A stretch of 64,000 nucleotides of DNA, taken from NCBI RefSeq assembly GCF_002302635.1, contig NZ_CP022387.1, positions 1,488,001-1,552,000 of the forward strand, given 5' to 3'. Below are positions 54,035 through 63,599 of the stretch, in pieces. Below the pieces are notes generated by a model, which was given only the letters and a program-made list of their open reading frames with translations, searched no databases and was not told where the DNA came from. How positions within the stretch are numbered: the first letter of the stretch is position 1; every line of letters begins with the position of its first letter. The position numbers and the translations under genes are program-made. The stretch is from Capnocytophaga stomatis (GTDB lineage Bacteria > Bacteroidota > Bacteroidia > Flavobacteriales > Flavobacteriaceae).

Positions 54035-55219
54035 TTAATCAACTTTTACAGGAGCATCTTCTTCAAAAACAGTCATTTTGACTATTTGTCCTTCTATCGC
54101 TCCTTTTTGTCCTTTCATTACCAAATCTCTGCCGTTACCTGTAGCATCTTTGATTTTATTATCAACGACTTCGTTCATTTTCCAGTAAGCGTACAAGTCC
54201 GAATTCTTTTCATCAACTTCGTACATATTTTCGCTTATTTGTGCACCTGAACGAGCTACATTCCAAATTCTGATTTCAGAGAAATGGGCATTAATTCCTC
54301 TATTTCCGTTGTAACTTCTTCCTATATAGAACCCGTCTCCGTAAGAATTCAAATCTTTTGTGGAAGCGAATTCTATTATTTTTTTACCATCTACATACAT
54401 TGTTGTTTTTGAATTATCAACGACCATAGCTATATGATACCATTTTTTAGGTTTGAATTTGATTCCTATGTCTGTACCGCTGGCTTGTAAATGGTCTGGG
54501 TCAACTCCTGAGTCACCAAAACGCATTAAGGCATTTCCTTCAATTCCCATAAAGGTACTGATATTTGCTTCTGTCGGAGAAAATTCATCTACATAAATAA
54601 GCCCTTCCATAGTAAACGGAGTTCCTACAGCAACTCTTTTTGAAGGTTCAAGATAAGCATCTGATTTTATACGAATAGTTTTATTAATCTGCCCTTTTAC
54701 TAATTCTACGGTGTAGAACAAGGTTTTGGAAGTTTTCATTACGTTGGCTCCGCTTGCAGAATTCATCGTTACGGCAAACATATACGGAGTATTGTCTTTC
54801 AATTCCGGAGAAATAGCCATCTTTACATTTCCTACATCAGAAGTTACGTTTCCTGCTTTGATGTTTAAAGTAGAGGTAAGCTCAATGTTTTTCTCAGGAA
54901 AAGGCAAAAACGCAGTTCCGTAAGTTTTGTTGTACTTTTCAACTTCTTGAGGACTAAGGCTTAAATGAACAGAAACGTCTTGCATATTTTCCTTAGCCAA
55001 AGCCACAACAAATCGTTCTTCTTTTTTCGTTCCTACATCGCTGATAGACGCAGAAACAGAGGTTTTTTGAGAAAAATCGGCTTGTTTTCGGCTTGTACCT
55101 TCTAATTTATATAGAATCGCTTGTTGCTCAAATAATTCGCCTCCTTCTTTTTCCTCATTTGAACAGGATATTACAGAGAGGCAACTCATCGCTATAAATG
55201 CTAATTTTGTGAATTTCAT
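54035..55219 (-). CDS. DUF1735-LamG surface glycan-binding lipoprotein
   Basis: The 394-residue protein has lipobox ISC and the mature start CSNEEKEGG. A DUF1735-like domain (about 45-185) contains FVVALAKENMQDVSVHLSLS. A LamG/concanavalin-like jelly roll (about 205-375) shows YVDEFSPTEANISTFMGI, WYHIAMVVDNSKTTMYVDGKKI and EIRIWNVARSGAQI. No catalytic motif is evident. By position it corresponds to BT3986 of the B. thetaiotaomicron high-mannose cluster. A binding role at the surface is inferred. Confidence 0.82.
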   Translation of the reverse strand: MKFTKLAFIAMSCLSVISCSNEEKEGGELFEQQAILYKLEGTSRKQADFSQKTSVSASISDVGTKKEERFVVALAKENMQDVSVHLSLSPQEVEKYNKTYGTAFLPFPEKNIELTSTLNIKAGNVTSDVGNVKMAISPELKDNTPYMFAVTMNSASGANVMKTSKTLFYTVELVKGQINKTIRIKSDAYLEPSKRVAVGTPFTMEGLIYVDEFSPTEANISTFMGIEGNALMRFGDSGVDPDHLQASGTDIGIKFKPKKWYHIAMVVDNSKTTMYVDGKKIIEFASTKDLNSYGDGFYIGRSYNGNRGINAHFSEIRIWNVARSGAQISENMYEVDEKNSDLYAYWKMNEVVDNKIKDATGNGRDLVMKGQKGAIEGQIVKMTVFEEDAPVKVD

Positions 55220-55238
55220 TTCGATTAATTTTTAAATA

Positions 55239-56294
55239 TTAATTCTGAGATTGTAGTTTACCGATGGCATTTCGCAGGGTTTTGAAAGTTACATCACCCA
55301 ACTTGTCATAGTAATTCTTTTCGATGTGATAATATGCCACACCGCCTTTGTTAGAGCCTTTCCAGTTAATCACATCAATGATACGATTCAATCTTCCGCC
55401 CGGAACGAAGATTTGCGAATCTCCAAAACCTTCGGCTAAATCTTCCTCAGTAAAATCAGCTGAAGGCAAGTATCTGAAGTTAGACCAACTTTGTGCTTGC
55501 TCGTCAAAATTCTTGAATAATTGTTTTCCTAATTTGCGATATACTATCCAATTAGCCGAGTCAATAGGTTTAACCTCTGCTGTTGTTGTATCATTACCGT
55601 GCGGATTTTCTGCCACAAAGAGAAGTTTTTTTCCTTTGCCTGCTTCTTTTGTGATTTCTGCTAGAAATTTGTCCAGATTTTCAGTAGAATACACCTCGTT
55701 CAAGTTTTGAGGAAATTCAACACTGATTCCGTCAAATCCGTTTGATTTGACAATATTAAGCAATTCAGCAGCTTGTTTTTCTAATTTTTGATTTGCTACG
55801 CTTGCCAGATTTTCGGTAACTTCTTGCTCAATTTTTTTGAAAACTTCTTTCTTTTCTTGGCTAGTTAGTCGCTCGTTCGAAATTTTCCATTCTTGCTCTT
55901 TTTCAGTTATTTGTGCACCTATTGCCTGTTCTTTTTCGGCTTCATATTGTTGATATGCACTTTCAAAATCAACTCCTAAAAGTACTTTGGTTGCTTTTTT
56001 CTCTTGAGCAAATTGCATATCGTTTTTTAAATCTTCGGTTATGTTATCATATCCGCTTTTTATTACAACGATATCCAAGCTATCGGGGGTGTTCATCAAA
56101 AAAGCACCGCTTTCTTTTCCCCAATTGTACATCATTCCCATCACGATATTTCTTTTTTCCAATTCGGCTTGGGACTTGTATTTCTTCAATGTTTCGGTAT
56201 CGATATCTCGCTGAGGAGCAATAACTTCAATTGGCTCAACTTTACTGCACGCCACAGCTAATAATCCGAAAATGATTCCTATTTTTTTCATCAT
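55239..56294 (-). CDS. Inactive GH18-fold lipoprotein (surface glycan-binding)
   Basis: The 351-residue protein has lipobox VAC and a GH18-like layout. The motif region reads GFDGISVEFP (Asp188 first), where active enzymes have DGxDxDxE. The second Asp is Ser191, the third is Glu193 and the catalytic Glu position is Pro195, so the enzyme is expected to be inactive. A charged helical insertion (about 110-175) resembles a coiled coil. It corresponds in position to BT3985. A role in binding the N-glycan is inferred. Confidence 0.75.
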   Translation of the reverse strand: MMKKIGIIFGLLAVACSKVEPIEVIAPQRDIDTETLKKYKSQAELEKRNIVMGMMYNWGKESGAFLMNTPDSLDIVVIKSGYDNITEDLKNDMQFAQEKKATKVLLGVDFESAYQQYEAEKEQAIGAQITEKEQEWKISNERLTSQEKKEVFKKIEQEVTENLASVANQKLEKQAAELLNIVKSNGFDGISVEFPQNLNEVYSTENLDKFLAEITKEAGKGKKLLFVAENPHGNDTTTAEVKPIDSANWIVYRKLGKQLFKNFDEQAQSWSNFRYLPSADFTEEDLAEGFGDSQIFVPGGRLNRIIDVINWKGSNKGGVAYYHIEKNYYDKLGDVTFKTLRNAIGKLQSQN

Positions 56295-56318
56295 TAAATC
56301 TTTATTTATGTGAATAAA

Positions 56319-57869
56319 TTATCTTGCCCACCAAAGGTCAGTGCCTCCGTTGTCCGCTCCTCCTAACAGATTAACAGCTTCTTGAATGTTTTTAAGGTTA
56401 CTTCCTTCGTATTCTTTGGTAGAGAATGGTAATCTTCGCATTCCTCCAACATCTTTTCCGTTTTGTTGAGAGATGGTTTTTACCGAACCTCCGCTTTTGT
56501 TTTCAATAGCCGGAAGTAAATTCGGATAACCTGTTCTACGCCATTCTGCCCAACCTTCGTGTGAACCGTACGGGAACATTGCAATCCATTTCTGTGTGAT
56601 GATTTTTGCTAATCGTTGCTCATCGTTGTTTGCATTTTCCCAAGCCACTGTAATTGAAGAATTGAAAGAAGCATCATCGTATCCGGCTTCTTTTTCATCA
56701 AGGAAAGCTCCTCTTTGGCTGTCGTTGGTCAGATAAGCAGTAGCATCTTCTGCTCCCCATTGTTCAAATGAAAGCTTAACTCCTTGCTTGTACAACTCTT
56801 CGGCAGAACCGCCCATATTCCAATTTTTCAAAGCTCCTTCGGCTTTCAAGAAAGCGACTTCCGCAGCCGAGAAAATCATAATCGGAGAGTTTTTTTGAAG
56901 ATTTGGCAATGAATAATTATCTTTTGTAAAAGCAATGTTTGGAGCTCCACTTCTGCAACCGAAATACTTCTGTCTTCTACCATCTACTTCTGTGAAATAT
57001 TTCGCACGACGTGGGTCAGAAAAAGCATTCATATACTCGGTAATGTCAGCACTTACGCGTGAATCTCCCCAAGAGGCACTTACTTTAAAGGCTGGATTAT
57101 CAAGCGTTACCAGCTGAGCGTTGTCGGCATTGGCTGTAATTACTCCTCCACTAACTGCCATTTCAGCATATTTTTTGGCTTCGGCAGGAGCTGCTTTTGA
57201 CATTCTTACAGAAATACGAAGAAGCAATGAATTTGCATATTTAATCCATTTTTGCATATCTCCTTTGTAAACATTGTCAAACGGAGCGTACTCTCTGTCG
57301 GATGCATCTACTTTTTTCAATCCTTCGATAGATTTTACCAATTCCTCACAGAAACTCAAATACAAATCTTTTTGAGAATCATAAGGTACTTGCTGTTGCC
57401 CTTCTTTCATCTGCGAATAAGGAAGAGGTCCGTAGGTGTCTGTTAGCCAGTGAGTAATAGCCACCCGATAAATGCTTCCTAATGCAAAATAAGGTTTGTC
57501 ATAATCTCCTTTTGAAATCTTTTTTAACTCGTTATATGCTTTGTAAATTTTGGGGTACGTATCGTTAAAAGGATAACTGAACCAACCTGCTCTTGGATTA
57601 TATGTTTGGTAATCTCCTGTAAATTTGGTGGTTGCGTATCCCGAATAACCCGTTGCATATAAGTCAAAACACATTTGGTATGAGTTTTCTTGCTCAGGGA
57701 GTATCAACTTTTGCAAGTCAATCAACTGGTTACCACCTTGCGGTATTCTGTCCAGTTCTTTCGCTGTAATCCCATACTGGTCTTGATTCATTTTTTCAAA
57801 ATCCTTGGTGCAACTTCCTACAATAAGGGCAATTGACGCTATTATAATAGACTTTTTCATTTCGTTCAA
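56319..57869 (-). CDS. SusD-family surface lipoprotein of the N-glycan cluster
   Basis: The 516-residue protein has lipobox GSC and mature start CTKDFEKMNQ, again with a Lys-acidic signal. It belongs to the shorter SusD-like (SusD_2) type, recognised from YPKIYKAYNEL, IYRVAITHWLTDTYGPLPYSQ, WIKYANSLLLRISVRMSK and WIAMFPYGSHEGWAEWRRTGYP. It covers the SusC pore and binds the released glycan. The start at 57869 is followed by a second Met (57860), which is also possible. It lies 9 bp after susC. Confidence 0.92.
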   Translation of the reverse strand: MNEMKKSIIIASIALIVGSCTKDFEKMNQDQYGITAKELDRIPQGGNQLIDLQKLILPEQENSYQMCFDLYATGYSGYATTKFTGDYQTYNPRAGWFSYPFNDTYPKIYKAYNELKKISKGDYDKPYFALGSIYRVAITHWLTDTYGPLPYSQMKEGQQQVPYDSQKDLYLSFCEELVKSIEGLKKVDASDREYAPFDNVYKGDMQKWIKYANSLLLRISVRMSKAAPAEAKKYAEMAVSGGVITANADNAQLVTLDNPAFKVSASWGDSRVSADITEYMNAFSDPRRAKYFTEVDGRRQKYFGCRSGAPNIAFTKDNYSLPNLQKNSPIMIFSAAEVAFLKAEGALKNWNMGGSAEELYKQGVKLSFEQWGAEDATAYLTNDSQRGAFLDEKEAGYDDASFNSSITVAWENANNDEQRLAKIITQKWIAMFPYGSHEGWAEWRRTGYPNLLPAIENKSGGSVKTISQQNGKDVGGMRRLPFSTKEYEGSNLKNIQEAVNLLGGADNGGTDLWWAR

Positions 57870-57878
57870 ATTATAAAA

Positions 57879-60800
57879 TTAAAAATCAGCTTTGATGCTC
57901 AACCCGATGCTGCGTTGGCTCGGTATCATAAAATAATCCAACCCTTGTACATAATTTCCTGTTGAAGAAACTGACTCAGGGTCAAACGGTGCTTCGCTGT
58001 AAAGCATAGCCAAATTACGTCCGATGACAGAAATGGTAAGTCCCATAGAATCGTTTAGTAATTTTTTAGGCAATTTGTATGAAATGTAGGCTTCTTGCAA
58101 GCGAACATTTGTTGCTGAATATGTGTAATATTGAGCTAAGCGATTTTTTCCTCGTTCTTCAAAGTAATTTTTTGCGTTGATAGGGAAACCGTTAACGTAA
58201 ACTCCGCCTGCGTCACGTGCTTCGGCAGAAGCTTTTGAAACTCCGTAATGGTCTAAAGCGGCTTCTGTCATTGAAATAGCTACACCTCCTAAACGTGCAG
58301 AGAGCATCGCACCGAAGCTAAGGTTTTTGTAGCTGAAATCATTTCTCCAACCCATTGTAACATCAGGAAGTACACTTCCTAATTTTTCAAAATGACCGTT
58401 GGCAAATTCACTCTTAGTTACATTTCCTTTGGCATCAATGTAGATGTTTCCGTCAGAGTTACGTGTGAAATCAGCATTGGAATACACATCTCCGAGCGAG
58501 CCTCCTTTTTTAAGAATGTAACGCAATGAACCGAATGAGTTTTTAACCAAATGTTCTTTGCCTTCTTTCTCTCCGGTTATAGGATTTACATAATCTTCCA
58601 CTAACGACATAATTTCGTTTTTGTTGTATCCCATTGTAAAGTGGCTATTCCAATTAAAGTCTTTAATTAGTTGGAAATCATAACCTAATCCTAATTCAAT
58701 ACCTCTGTTACGAACATCTCCTGTTTGAAGATAAATTTTGTCATATCCTGTTGAAGGTGAAATTTCGGAACCAATAGTTTGATTTTTAGTATTCGTTTGA
58801 TAGAAAGTTGCATCCAAAGTCAATTTTCCTTTTAACCATTTTGAAGCAATTCCCACTTCATACGAATTGGTACGTTCAGGGAACAATTCTCCGATTGGGA
58901 AGTGTGAAACTGTTTTCCAAGTTTTGCTATCTTGGTCAAAAGTATAAGTTGGAGTTGTTAGGCTTCTGTCGAAAGGAGAACCCACTGAACTGAACGCCAA
59001 TCGAACTTTCATAAATGACAGAATCGGACTGATTTTCGTTTTTGTATCCACTGAAAGCATATCGGTTACTACCGCTGAAAGCCCAACAGAAGGATAGAAG
59101 AATGATGAATTTGGCGAGTTAGCCAATTGCGAAGCCCAGTCGTTACGTCCTGTTAATGTTAAGTACAGATATCCGTTGTATCCGGCTTCCACACTACCGA
59201 AGATAGATTGCGTTTGTTCTATCCAACCAACTTGACCGATTCTTGTTTTTTGAGCTCCTTGTTCTACGTTGAAAGTGTTAAATACGTTCGGAATTCCGTT
59301 TTCACGAAGCGGACCTGCTATTTGTGAATCGTCGTAGCGAGTGTCTTGCAACGATGCCCCAAGGTTGGCTGTGATTACAACGTCTTTCTCTCCGAATTTG
59401 AATCTTTTTGAGAAATTAGTCAAAACGTCGGCATACGTTTGTCTTTCTGTCCCTTTTAGTAACCCGAAATATCCGGTTTTGCTAACATCTAACGTCGGAG
59501 CTGTTGTTGCATAACGTTTGTCAGTTGATTTGATGTGTGAATTATCAGTACGAACACGCCCGGCAATGTCCCATTTTTCAGTTTCCGACCATTTTTTCAA
59601 ATCGTAAGAAATACCAAGAGCAACCATATTACGTTCTCTTTTCACGTCACGTAGGTTGCGGTATGCTACCCAATACGGATTTTGAAGAGTGTAATCGCCT
59701 GTTCCGTAACGCCATTCCTGTTCGTATATCTTACGTGCCGGATTATATCTTTCAAACGTGTGTACGCTTTCAAAATTTTCACCACGAGGAAGTAAATACG
59801 CTCCAACTAACGGGTTCATATATTCTCCTTGGTTTACCATATTGCGGTGGTCTTGCAAGATGTAATTTACTGAAGCATCAATTTTTAACTTGTCATCAAG
59901 CAAATGTGCTGTATTTCTGAAAGTGAAATTGTATCGGTTGTATTGATTATTCGGAACGATACCTTCCGCTTGTGTGCTACTTGCAGAAAAATACGTTTGA
60001 TTTTTTTGGCTTCCGCCAGATAACGAAACGTTATTGGTTAAAGTGTATCCGGTTCTGAAGAAGTCTTTCGGATTGTATCTTTCAAAATCCGCAGGAAGTT
60101 TTGCTCCCCAAGATTCTACTCTTCCGTCATTTCCGTATGTATTTTGGAATTCCGGTAAGATGAAAGGAGTGGAAACTTCCGTGTTTGATGAAAAACTAAC
60201 CTGAAGTTTGCCTTCTTTCCCTTTTTTAGTAGTGATAAGAATAGCTCCGTTTGCTGCTGCCGAACCATAAAGTGCTGCTGCTGAGGCTCCCGTAAGAACG
60301 GTCATACTTTCAATATCCTCAGGGTTTATATCAGCGATACCTTCCGTTGAACCTGATGATTGGAAACGTCCGCTTCCTTGTGCCATCGTTGTAGAAAACA
60401 AAGGAACACCATCAATAACGTACAAAGCGTTATTAGATTTTTCAATGGATTTGGCTCCACGCATTACAACCTTGGTAGCACCTCCAATTCCGGAAGAACT
60501 TCGTTGGATAGTAACTCCGGCAACTTTACCGTTAAGGCTGTTTACAAAGTTTGCATCTTTTACTTTAGTCAGTTCCTCACTGTTTACTTGTTGTACGTTG
60601 TAACTCAAGGCTTTTTCTTGTCGCTTGATACCCAAGGCAGTAACTACTGTACCTTCAAGCTCCATAACTTCCTCTTGCAGAACAATTTTCAAACCTGATT
60701 GTGATTTACTAACTTTGATAGTTTGCTCTTTGAACCCGATGTACGAGAATACCAATTCGGTTTTGTCATTCGGTACATTGATTTCAAAATTTCCGTCAAA

Positions 60801-61040
60801 ATCGGATGTAACTCCTACGGAAGTGCCTTTAACAATGATGTTTACTCCGGGCAAAGGCTCTCCGTTAGCGTCTGTTACTACTCCGCTTACTTTTTTAGTC
60901 TGTTGTTGAAAAACAGTGGTTTTTCCAAACAAACCATCAGTCTTTCCATAGACTGAATTTGTCCAAAATCCACCTACAAGAATGGTAAGAAATCCTAATC
61001 TTACAGCTTCTTGCATAGATTTCATTAAAACACGCATCAT
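57879..61040 (-). CDS. SusC-family TonB-linked transporter of the N-glycan cluster
   Basis: The 1053-residue protein has an N-terminal signal ending near SVYGK. A carboxypeptidase-like domain (about 48-125) carries KKVSGVVTDANGEPLPGVNI. The plug has LNGKVAGVTIQRS and ALYGSAAANGAILITTKKGKEG. The barrel follows and ends in a terminal Phe (SIKADF). It imports the glycan captured by the SusD partner using TonB energy. It is the first gene of a six-gene operon with a complete promoter upstream. In gene order this corresponds to BT3983 and to GpdC-type proteins. Confidence 0.95.
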   Translation of the reverse strand: MMRVLMKSMQEAVRLGFLTILVGGFWTNSVYGKTDGLFGKTTVFQQQTKKVSGVVTDANGEPLPGVNIIVKGTSVGVTSDFDGNFEINVPNDKTELVFSYIGFKEQTIKVSKSQSGLKIVLQEEVMELEGTVVTALGIKRQEKALSYNVQQVNSEELTKVKDANFVNSLNGKVAGVTIQRSSSGIGGATKVVMRGAKSIEKSNNALYVIDGVPLFSTTMAQGSGRFQSSGSTEGIADINPEDIESMTVLTGASAAALYGSAAANGAILITTKKGKEGKLQVSFSSNTEVSTPFILPEFQNTYGNDGRVESWGAKLPADFERYNPKDFFRTGYTLTNNVSLSGGSQKNQTYFSASSTQAEGIVPNNQYNRYNFTFRNTAHLLDDKLKIDASVNYILQDHRNMVNQGEYMNPLVGAYLLPRGENFESVHTFERYNPARKIYEQEWRYGTGDYTLQNPYWVAYRNLRDVKRERNMVALGISYDLKKWSETEKWDIAGRVRTDNSHIKSTDKRYATTAPTLDVSKTGYFGLLKGTERQTYADVLTNFSKRFKFGEKDVVITANLGASLQDTRYDDSQIAGPLRENGIPNVFNTFNVEQGAQKTRIGQVGWIEQTQSIFGSVEAGYNGYLYLTLTGRNDWASQLANSPNSSFFYPSVGLSAVVTDMLSVDTKTKISPILSFMKVRLAFSSVGSPFDRSLTTPTYTFDQDSKTWKTVSHFPIGELFPERTNSYEVGIASKWLKGKLTLDATFYQTNTKNQTIGSEISPSTGYDKIYLQTGDVRNRGIELGLGYDFQLIKDFNWNSHFTMGYNKNEIMSLVEDYVNPITGEKEGKEHLVKNSFGSLRYILKKGGSLGDVYSNADFTRNSDGNIYIDAKGNVTKSEFANGHFEKLGSVLPDVTMGWRNDFSYKNLSFGAMLSARLGGVAISMTEAALDHYGVSKASAEARDAGGVYVNGFPINAKNYFEERGKNRLAQYYTYSATNVRLQEAYISYKLPKKLLNDSMGLTISVIGRNLAMLYSEAPFDPESVSSTGNYVQGLDYFMIPSQRSIGLSIKADF

Positions 61041-61111
61041 ATTTCAATTATTTAATTTTTGTTTCCTTATTTTTGATAATCTTCTAAAAAATTACTTTTC
61101 TTAGAGTCTCG

Positions 61112-61141
61112 CAAAGCTACAAAAACGTTTTATTATAGCAA
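61112..61141 (-). promoter_or_regulatory. Complete promoter of the N-glycan SusC operon
   Basis: On the minus strand TTG (61139-61141) and TAGCTTTG (61112-61119) are separated by 19 bp, the full consensus. The leader to the ATG at 61040 is about 65-70 nt. It drives the six-gene operon down to about 51516. Confidence 0.65.
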
Positions 61142-61327
61142 AGAGAAAAGCTAATATTTTTCTAAATAAAAGTGAAAAGAATCTAAAAATCCGAGTATTT
61201 AGATTTTTTATAAATAATAAAGATATTTCAAACGTAATTTCCGTATTTCGTAAAAAATATTCAAGTATTGTTCTGAAATAAAATTAAGCATTGTGAAATA
61301 AATTTTTCTCTGAAAAACAGTTTTTTG

Positions 61328-61335
61328 TATATTTG
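61328..61335 (+). promoter_or_regulatory. -7 promoter box of coaX
   Basis: TATATTTG is a perfect -7 box, 193 bp before the coaX ATG. The -33 position reads TTC instead of TTG. The long leader holds no evident reading frame. Confidence 0.45.
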
Positions 61336-61343
61336 CGGTCTGT

Positions 61344-61358
61344 CTGTTTGTCAAACAG
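61344..61358. promoter_or_regulatory. 15-bp dyad at the coaX transcription start (candidate operator)
   Basis: CTGTTTG and CAAACAG are perfect inverted copies around one base. The dyad begins 9 bp after the -7 box and so covers the expected start site, where a repressor could bind. A hairpin in the leader RNA is the alternative. The rest of 61041-61527 shows only the two divergent promoters. Confidence 0.4.
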
Positions 61359-61527
61359 TAACGGGACGGAAATTGATTGCATAAAACGACGATTATTGCC
61401 TTTTGATTTAGCTTGATTGTCTGTCGTTGTTTGTCGATTTGTAGGAAGTTTTGACCGATTTTGTTTCGAAAAGTAACGAAAACGAAATGACTAAAGTAAA
61501 GCACACAATTTTTGGTTAATTAAAATT

Positions 61528-62268
61528 ATGAATTTAGTTGTAGATGAGGGAAATACCGCTGTAAAGGTGGCTGTTTTTCAAAATCAAGAAAAAATATTTT
61601 TCCAAGTTTTCTCAAAAAATAATTTTCAGGAAGAAATTTTGCAAGTTATTGATTTTGATAAAATTAAATCCTGTATTGTTGCTTCGGTTGTAGAAAAAGT
61701 TGAAGAGCGATTTTTCTTTCTGAAAGAAAAAATAAAAAGCGTTTTATTTGTAAATTCACAAACGCCGATGCCTTTTATCAACAAATATGCGACTCCCAAT
61801 ACTTTGGGAATCGACCGATTGGCATTGATGGCGGGAGCTGTAAGTCTTTATCCTAACCAAAACGTACTGGTAATCGATGCGGGAACTTGTATCACTTTCG
61901 ATATTATGACCGCAGAAGGAGAATATTTGGGAGGTGCGATAGCTCCGGGAATTGCAATGCGATTAAAAGCAATGCACGAATTTACTTCAAAATTGCCATT
62001 AATTCCCGAGCAGGAGTTTGATATTGAAAATTTTATCGGAAATTCAACAGAAAGTTGTATGCTTTCAGGGGTTTATCATAATGTAGTTCGCGAAATTGAA
62101 GGTGTTATTGCACAATATGAAGAAAAATTCGAGAGTTTAACAACAATTTTAACAGGAGGCAATCATCTTTATTTGGTAAAGAACATAAAAAATTGCATAT
62201 TTGCAAGCTCGTTTTTTTTATTGGAGGGGTTGAATGCCATTTTGGAGTGGCAAAAAAGAGATAGATAA
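61528..62268 (+). CDS. coaX: Type III pantothenate kinase
   Basis: The 246-residue enzyme phosphorylates pantothenate, the first step of coenzyme A synthesis. The N-terminal phosphate-binding motif DEGNTAVKVAVF is of the ASKHA type. NTLGIDRLALMAGA and VLVIDAGTCITFDIM hold the catalytic Asp and substrate residues, and GGAIAPGIAMRLKAMH follows. In Flavobacteriia coaX is usually followed by an outer-membrane protein and a TPR protein, as here. Confidence 0.95.
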   Translation: MNLVVDEGNTAVKVAVFQNQEKIFFQVFSKNNFQEEILQVIDFDKIKSCIVASVVEKVEERFFFLKEKIKSVLFVNSQTPMPFINKYATPNTLGIDRLALMAGAVSLYPNQNVLVIDAGTCITFDIMTAEGEYLGGAIAPGIAMRLKAMHEFTSKLPLIPEQEFDIENFIGNSTESCMLSGVYHNVVREIEGVIAQYEEKFESLTTILTGGNHLYLVKNIKNCIFASSFFLLEGLNAILEWQKRDR

Positions 62269-62293
62269 CAAAAGAACATTAGCTTTATTGTAT

Positions 62294-63577
62294 ATGAATA
62301 AAAAAATATTTTTGTTTGTTTTTGCTTTATTTTCAGTTGTTTATACTGTGTTTTCGCAACAAACAACAGAGTCGCCTTATTCCTACTATGGCATTGGGGA
62401 GCTAAATCCCGAAGGGACAGTTGAGGAAAGAGCTATGGGAGGAATAGGAATTTTTGCTGACAGTACACGCGTAAATATGCAAAATCCGGCAACTTTGTCA
62501 CACCTAAAATTGACTGCTTTTTCAGGAGGAGCTTCTTTTGATTATAAAAAAATTGTTTCAAATGTAACAAAAATAGGAACTAATTCTACTTCAGTGGATT
62601 ATGTTATGTTAGGTTTTCCTATTGTTGATAAGTTAGGATTTGCGGCAGGATTGATTCCGCTTTCTTCTGTGGGATACAAGTTGGCATCGAGGCAGACGAT
62701 TGATGGGGTAGCTCAGCTCAATCAATTTGAGGGGAATGGTAATGTAAATCAGTTTTTTATCTCATCGGGATATGAAATTTACAAAGGATTGAGCTTTGGA
62801 GCATCACTCAAATTTAATTTCGGAAAGATTGAAATGAAAGATTTGCTAAAAATTTCAAATGTTGATTTTTATACGCAGGAAGATAGCAAATCATCACTAA
62901 GAGGTGTTTCTGCAAATTTCGGGCTACATTATACGAAATCCTTGAAGAATAAATTGAGAATTTCATCATCATTGGTGTTTAGGCCTGAAAGTAAATTGAA
63001 TTCAAACAATGAAAGAGTAGTATCTACCTTTGGAAATGCAAATGCTGGCAATAATTCTAGTTTGATTGTTAAGGAAACTCAAGTAAAGGATTTAGAAGCT
63101 ATTGGGTTGAAGGAAACAAAACTAACGTTACCTTCACAGTTTGAGGTTGGCTTTGGTGTAGGGAAAGACTTGCAGTGGTTCGCAGGAGTGGAGTATACAC
63201 ACTCAAATACTGAAAAATTCTCAAATCCGTTTCTTTCTGCAACAAATGTAAAGTATGAAAACGGATATAAAATCGCACTTGGAGGATTTTATGTTCCTCA
63301 GTACAATTCGATTTCAAGTTATTGGAAAAGAGTTACATACAGAGCTGGATTTCGTTATGAGAAAACAGGAATTATGTTAAATAATCAATCAATTGATGAC
63401 TTTGGCATATCTTTTGGGTTAAGTTTTCCAGTAAGAGGATTTTCAAACCTAACAACAGGATTTGAATTCGGACAAAAAGGAACATTAAAACAAAATTTAA
63501 TAAAAGAAAATTACTTTAATTTTAAAATAGGAATCACGTTGAATGACAAATGGTTCCAAAGAACTAAGTATCAATAA
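62294..63577 (+). CDS. Outer-membrane beta-barrel protein downstream of coaX
   Basis: The 427-residue protein begins MNKKIFLFVFALFSVVY, a signal peptide ending near VFSQQ. The frame extends 20 codons upstream into coaX, but this ATG gives the signal peptide. The mature part starts with TESPYSYYGIGELNPEG and is made of amphipathic strands with Gly and Tyr turns. The layout is like OmpP1/FadL-type barrels or the PorV neighbours of type IX systems. The exact family is unknown. It is conserved after coaX in related genomes. Confidence 0.75.
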   Translation: MNKKIFLFVFALFSVVYTVFSQQTTESPYSYYGIGELNPEGTVEERAMGGIGIFADSTRVNMQNPATLSHLKLTAFSGGASFDYKKIVSNVTKIGTNSTSVDYVMLGFPIVDKLGFAAGLIPLSSVGYKLASRQTIDGVAQLNQFEGNGNVNQFFISSGYEIYKGLSFGASLKFNFGKIEMKDLLKISNVDFYTQEDSKSSLRGVSANFGLHYTKSLKNKLRISSSLVFRPESKLNSNNERVVSTFGNANAGNNSSLIVKETQVKDLEAIGLKETKLTLPSQFEVGFGVGKDLQWFAGVEYTHSNTEKFSNPFLSATNVKYENGYKIALGGFYVPQYNSISSYWKRVTYRAGFRYEKTGIMLNNQSIDDFGISFGLSFPVRGFSNLTTGFEFGQKGTLKQNLIKENYFNFKIGITLNDKWFQRTKYQ

Positions 63578-63599
63578 GAACAATAAAAAACAACGAAAA

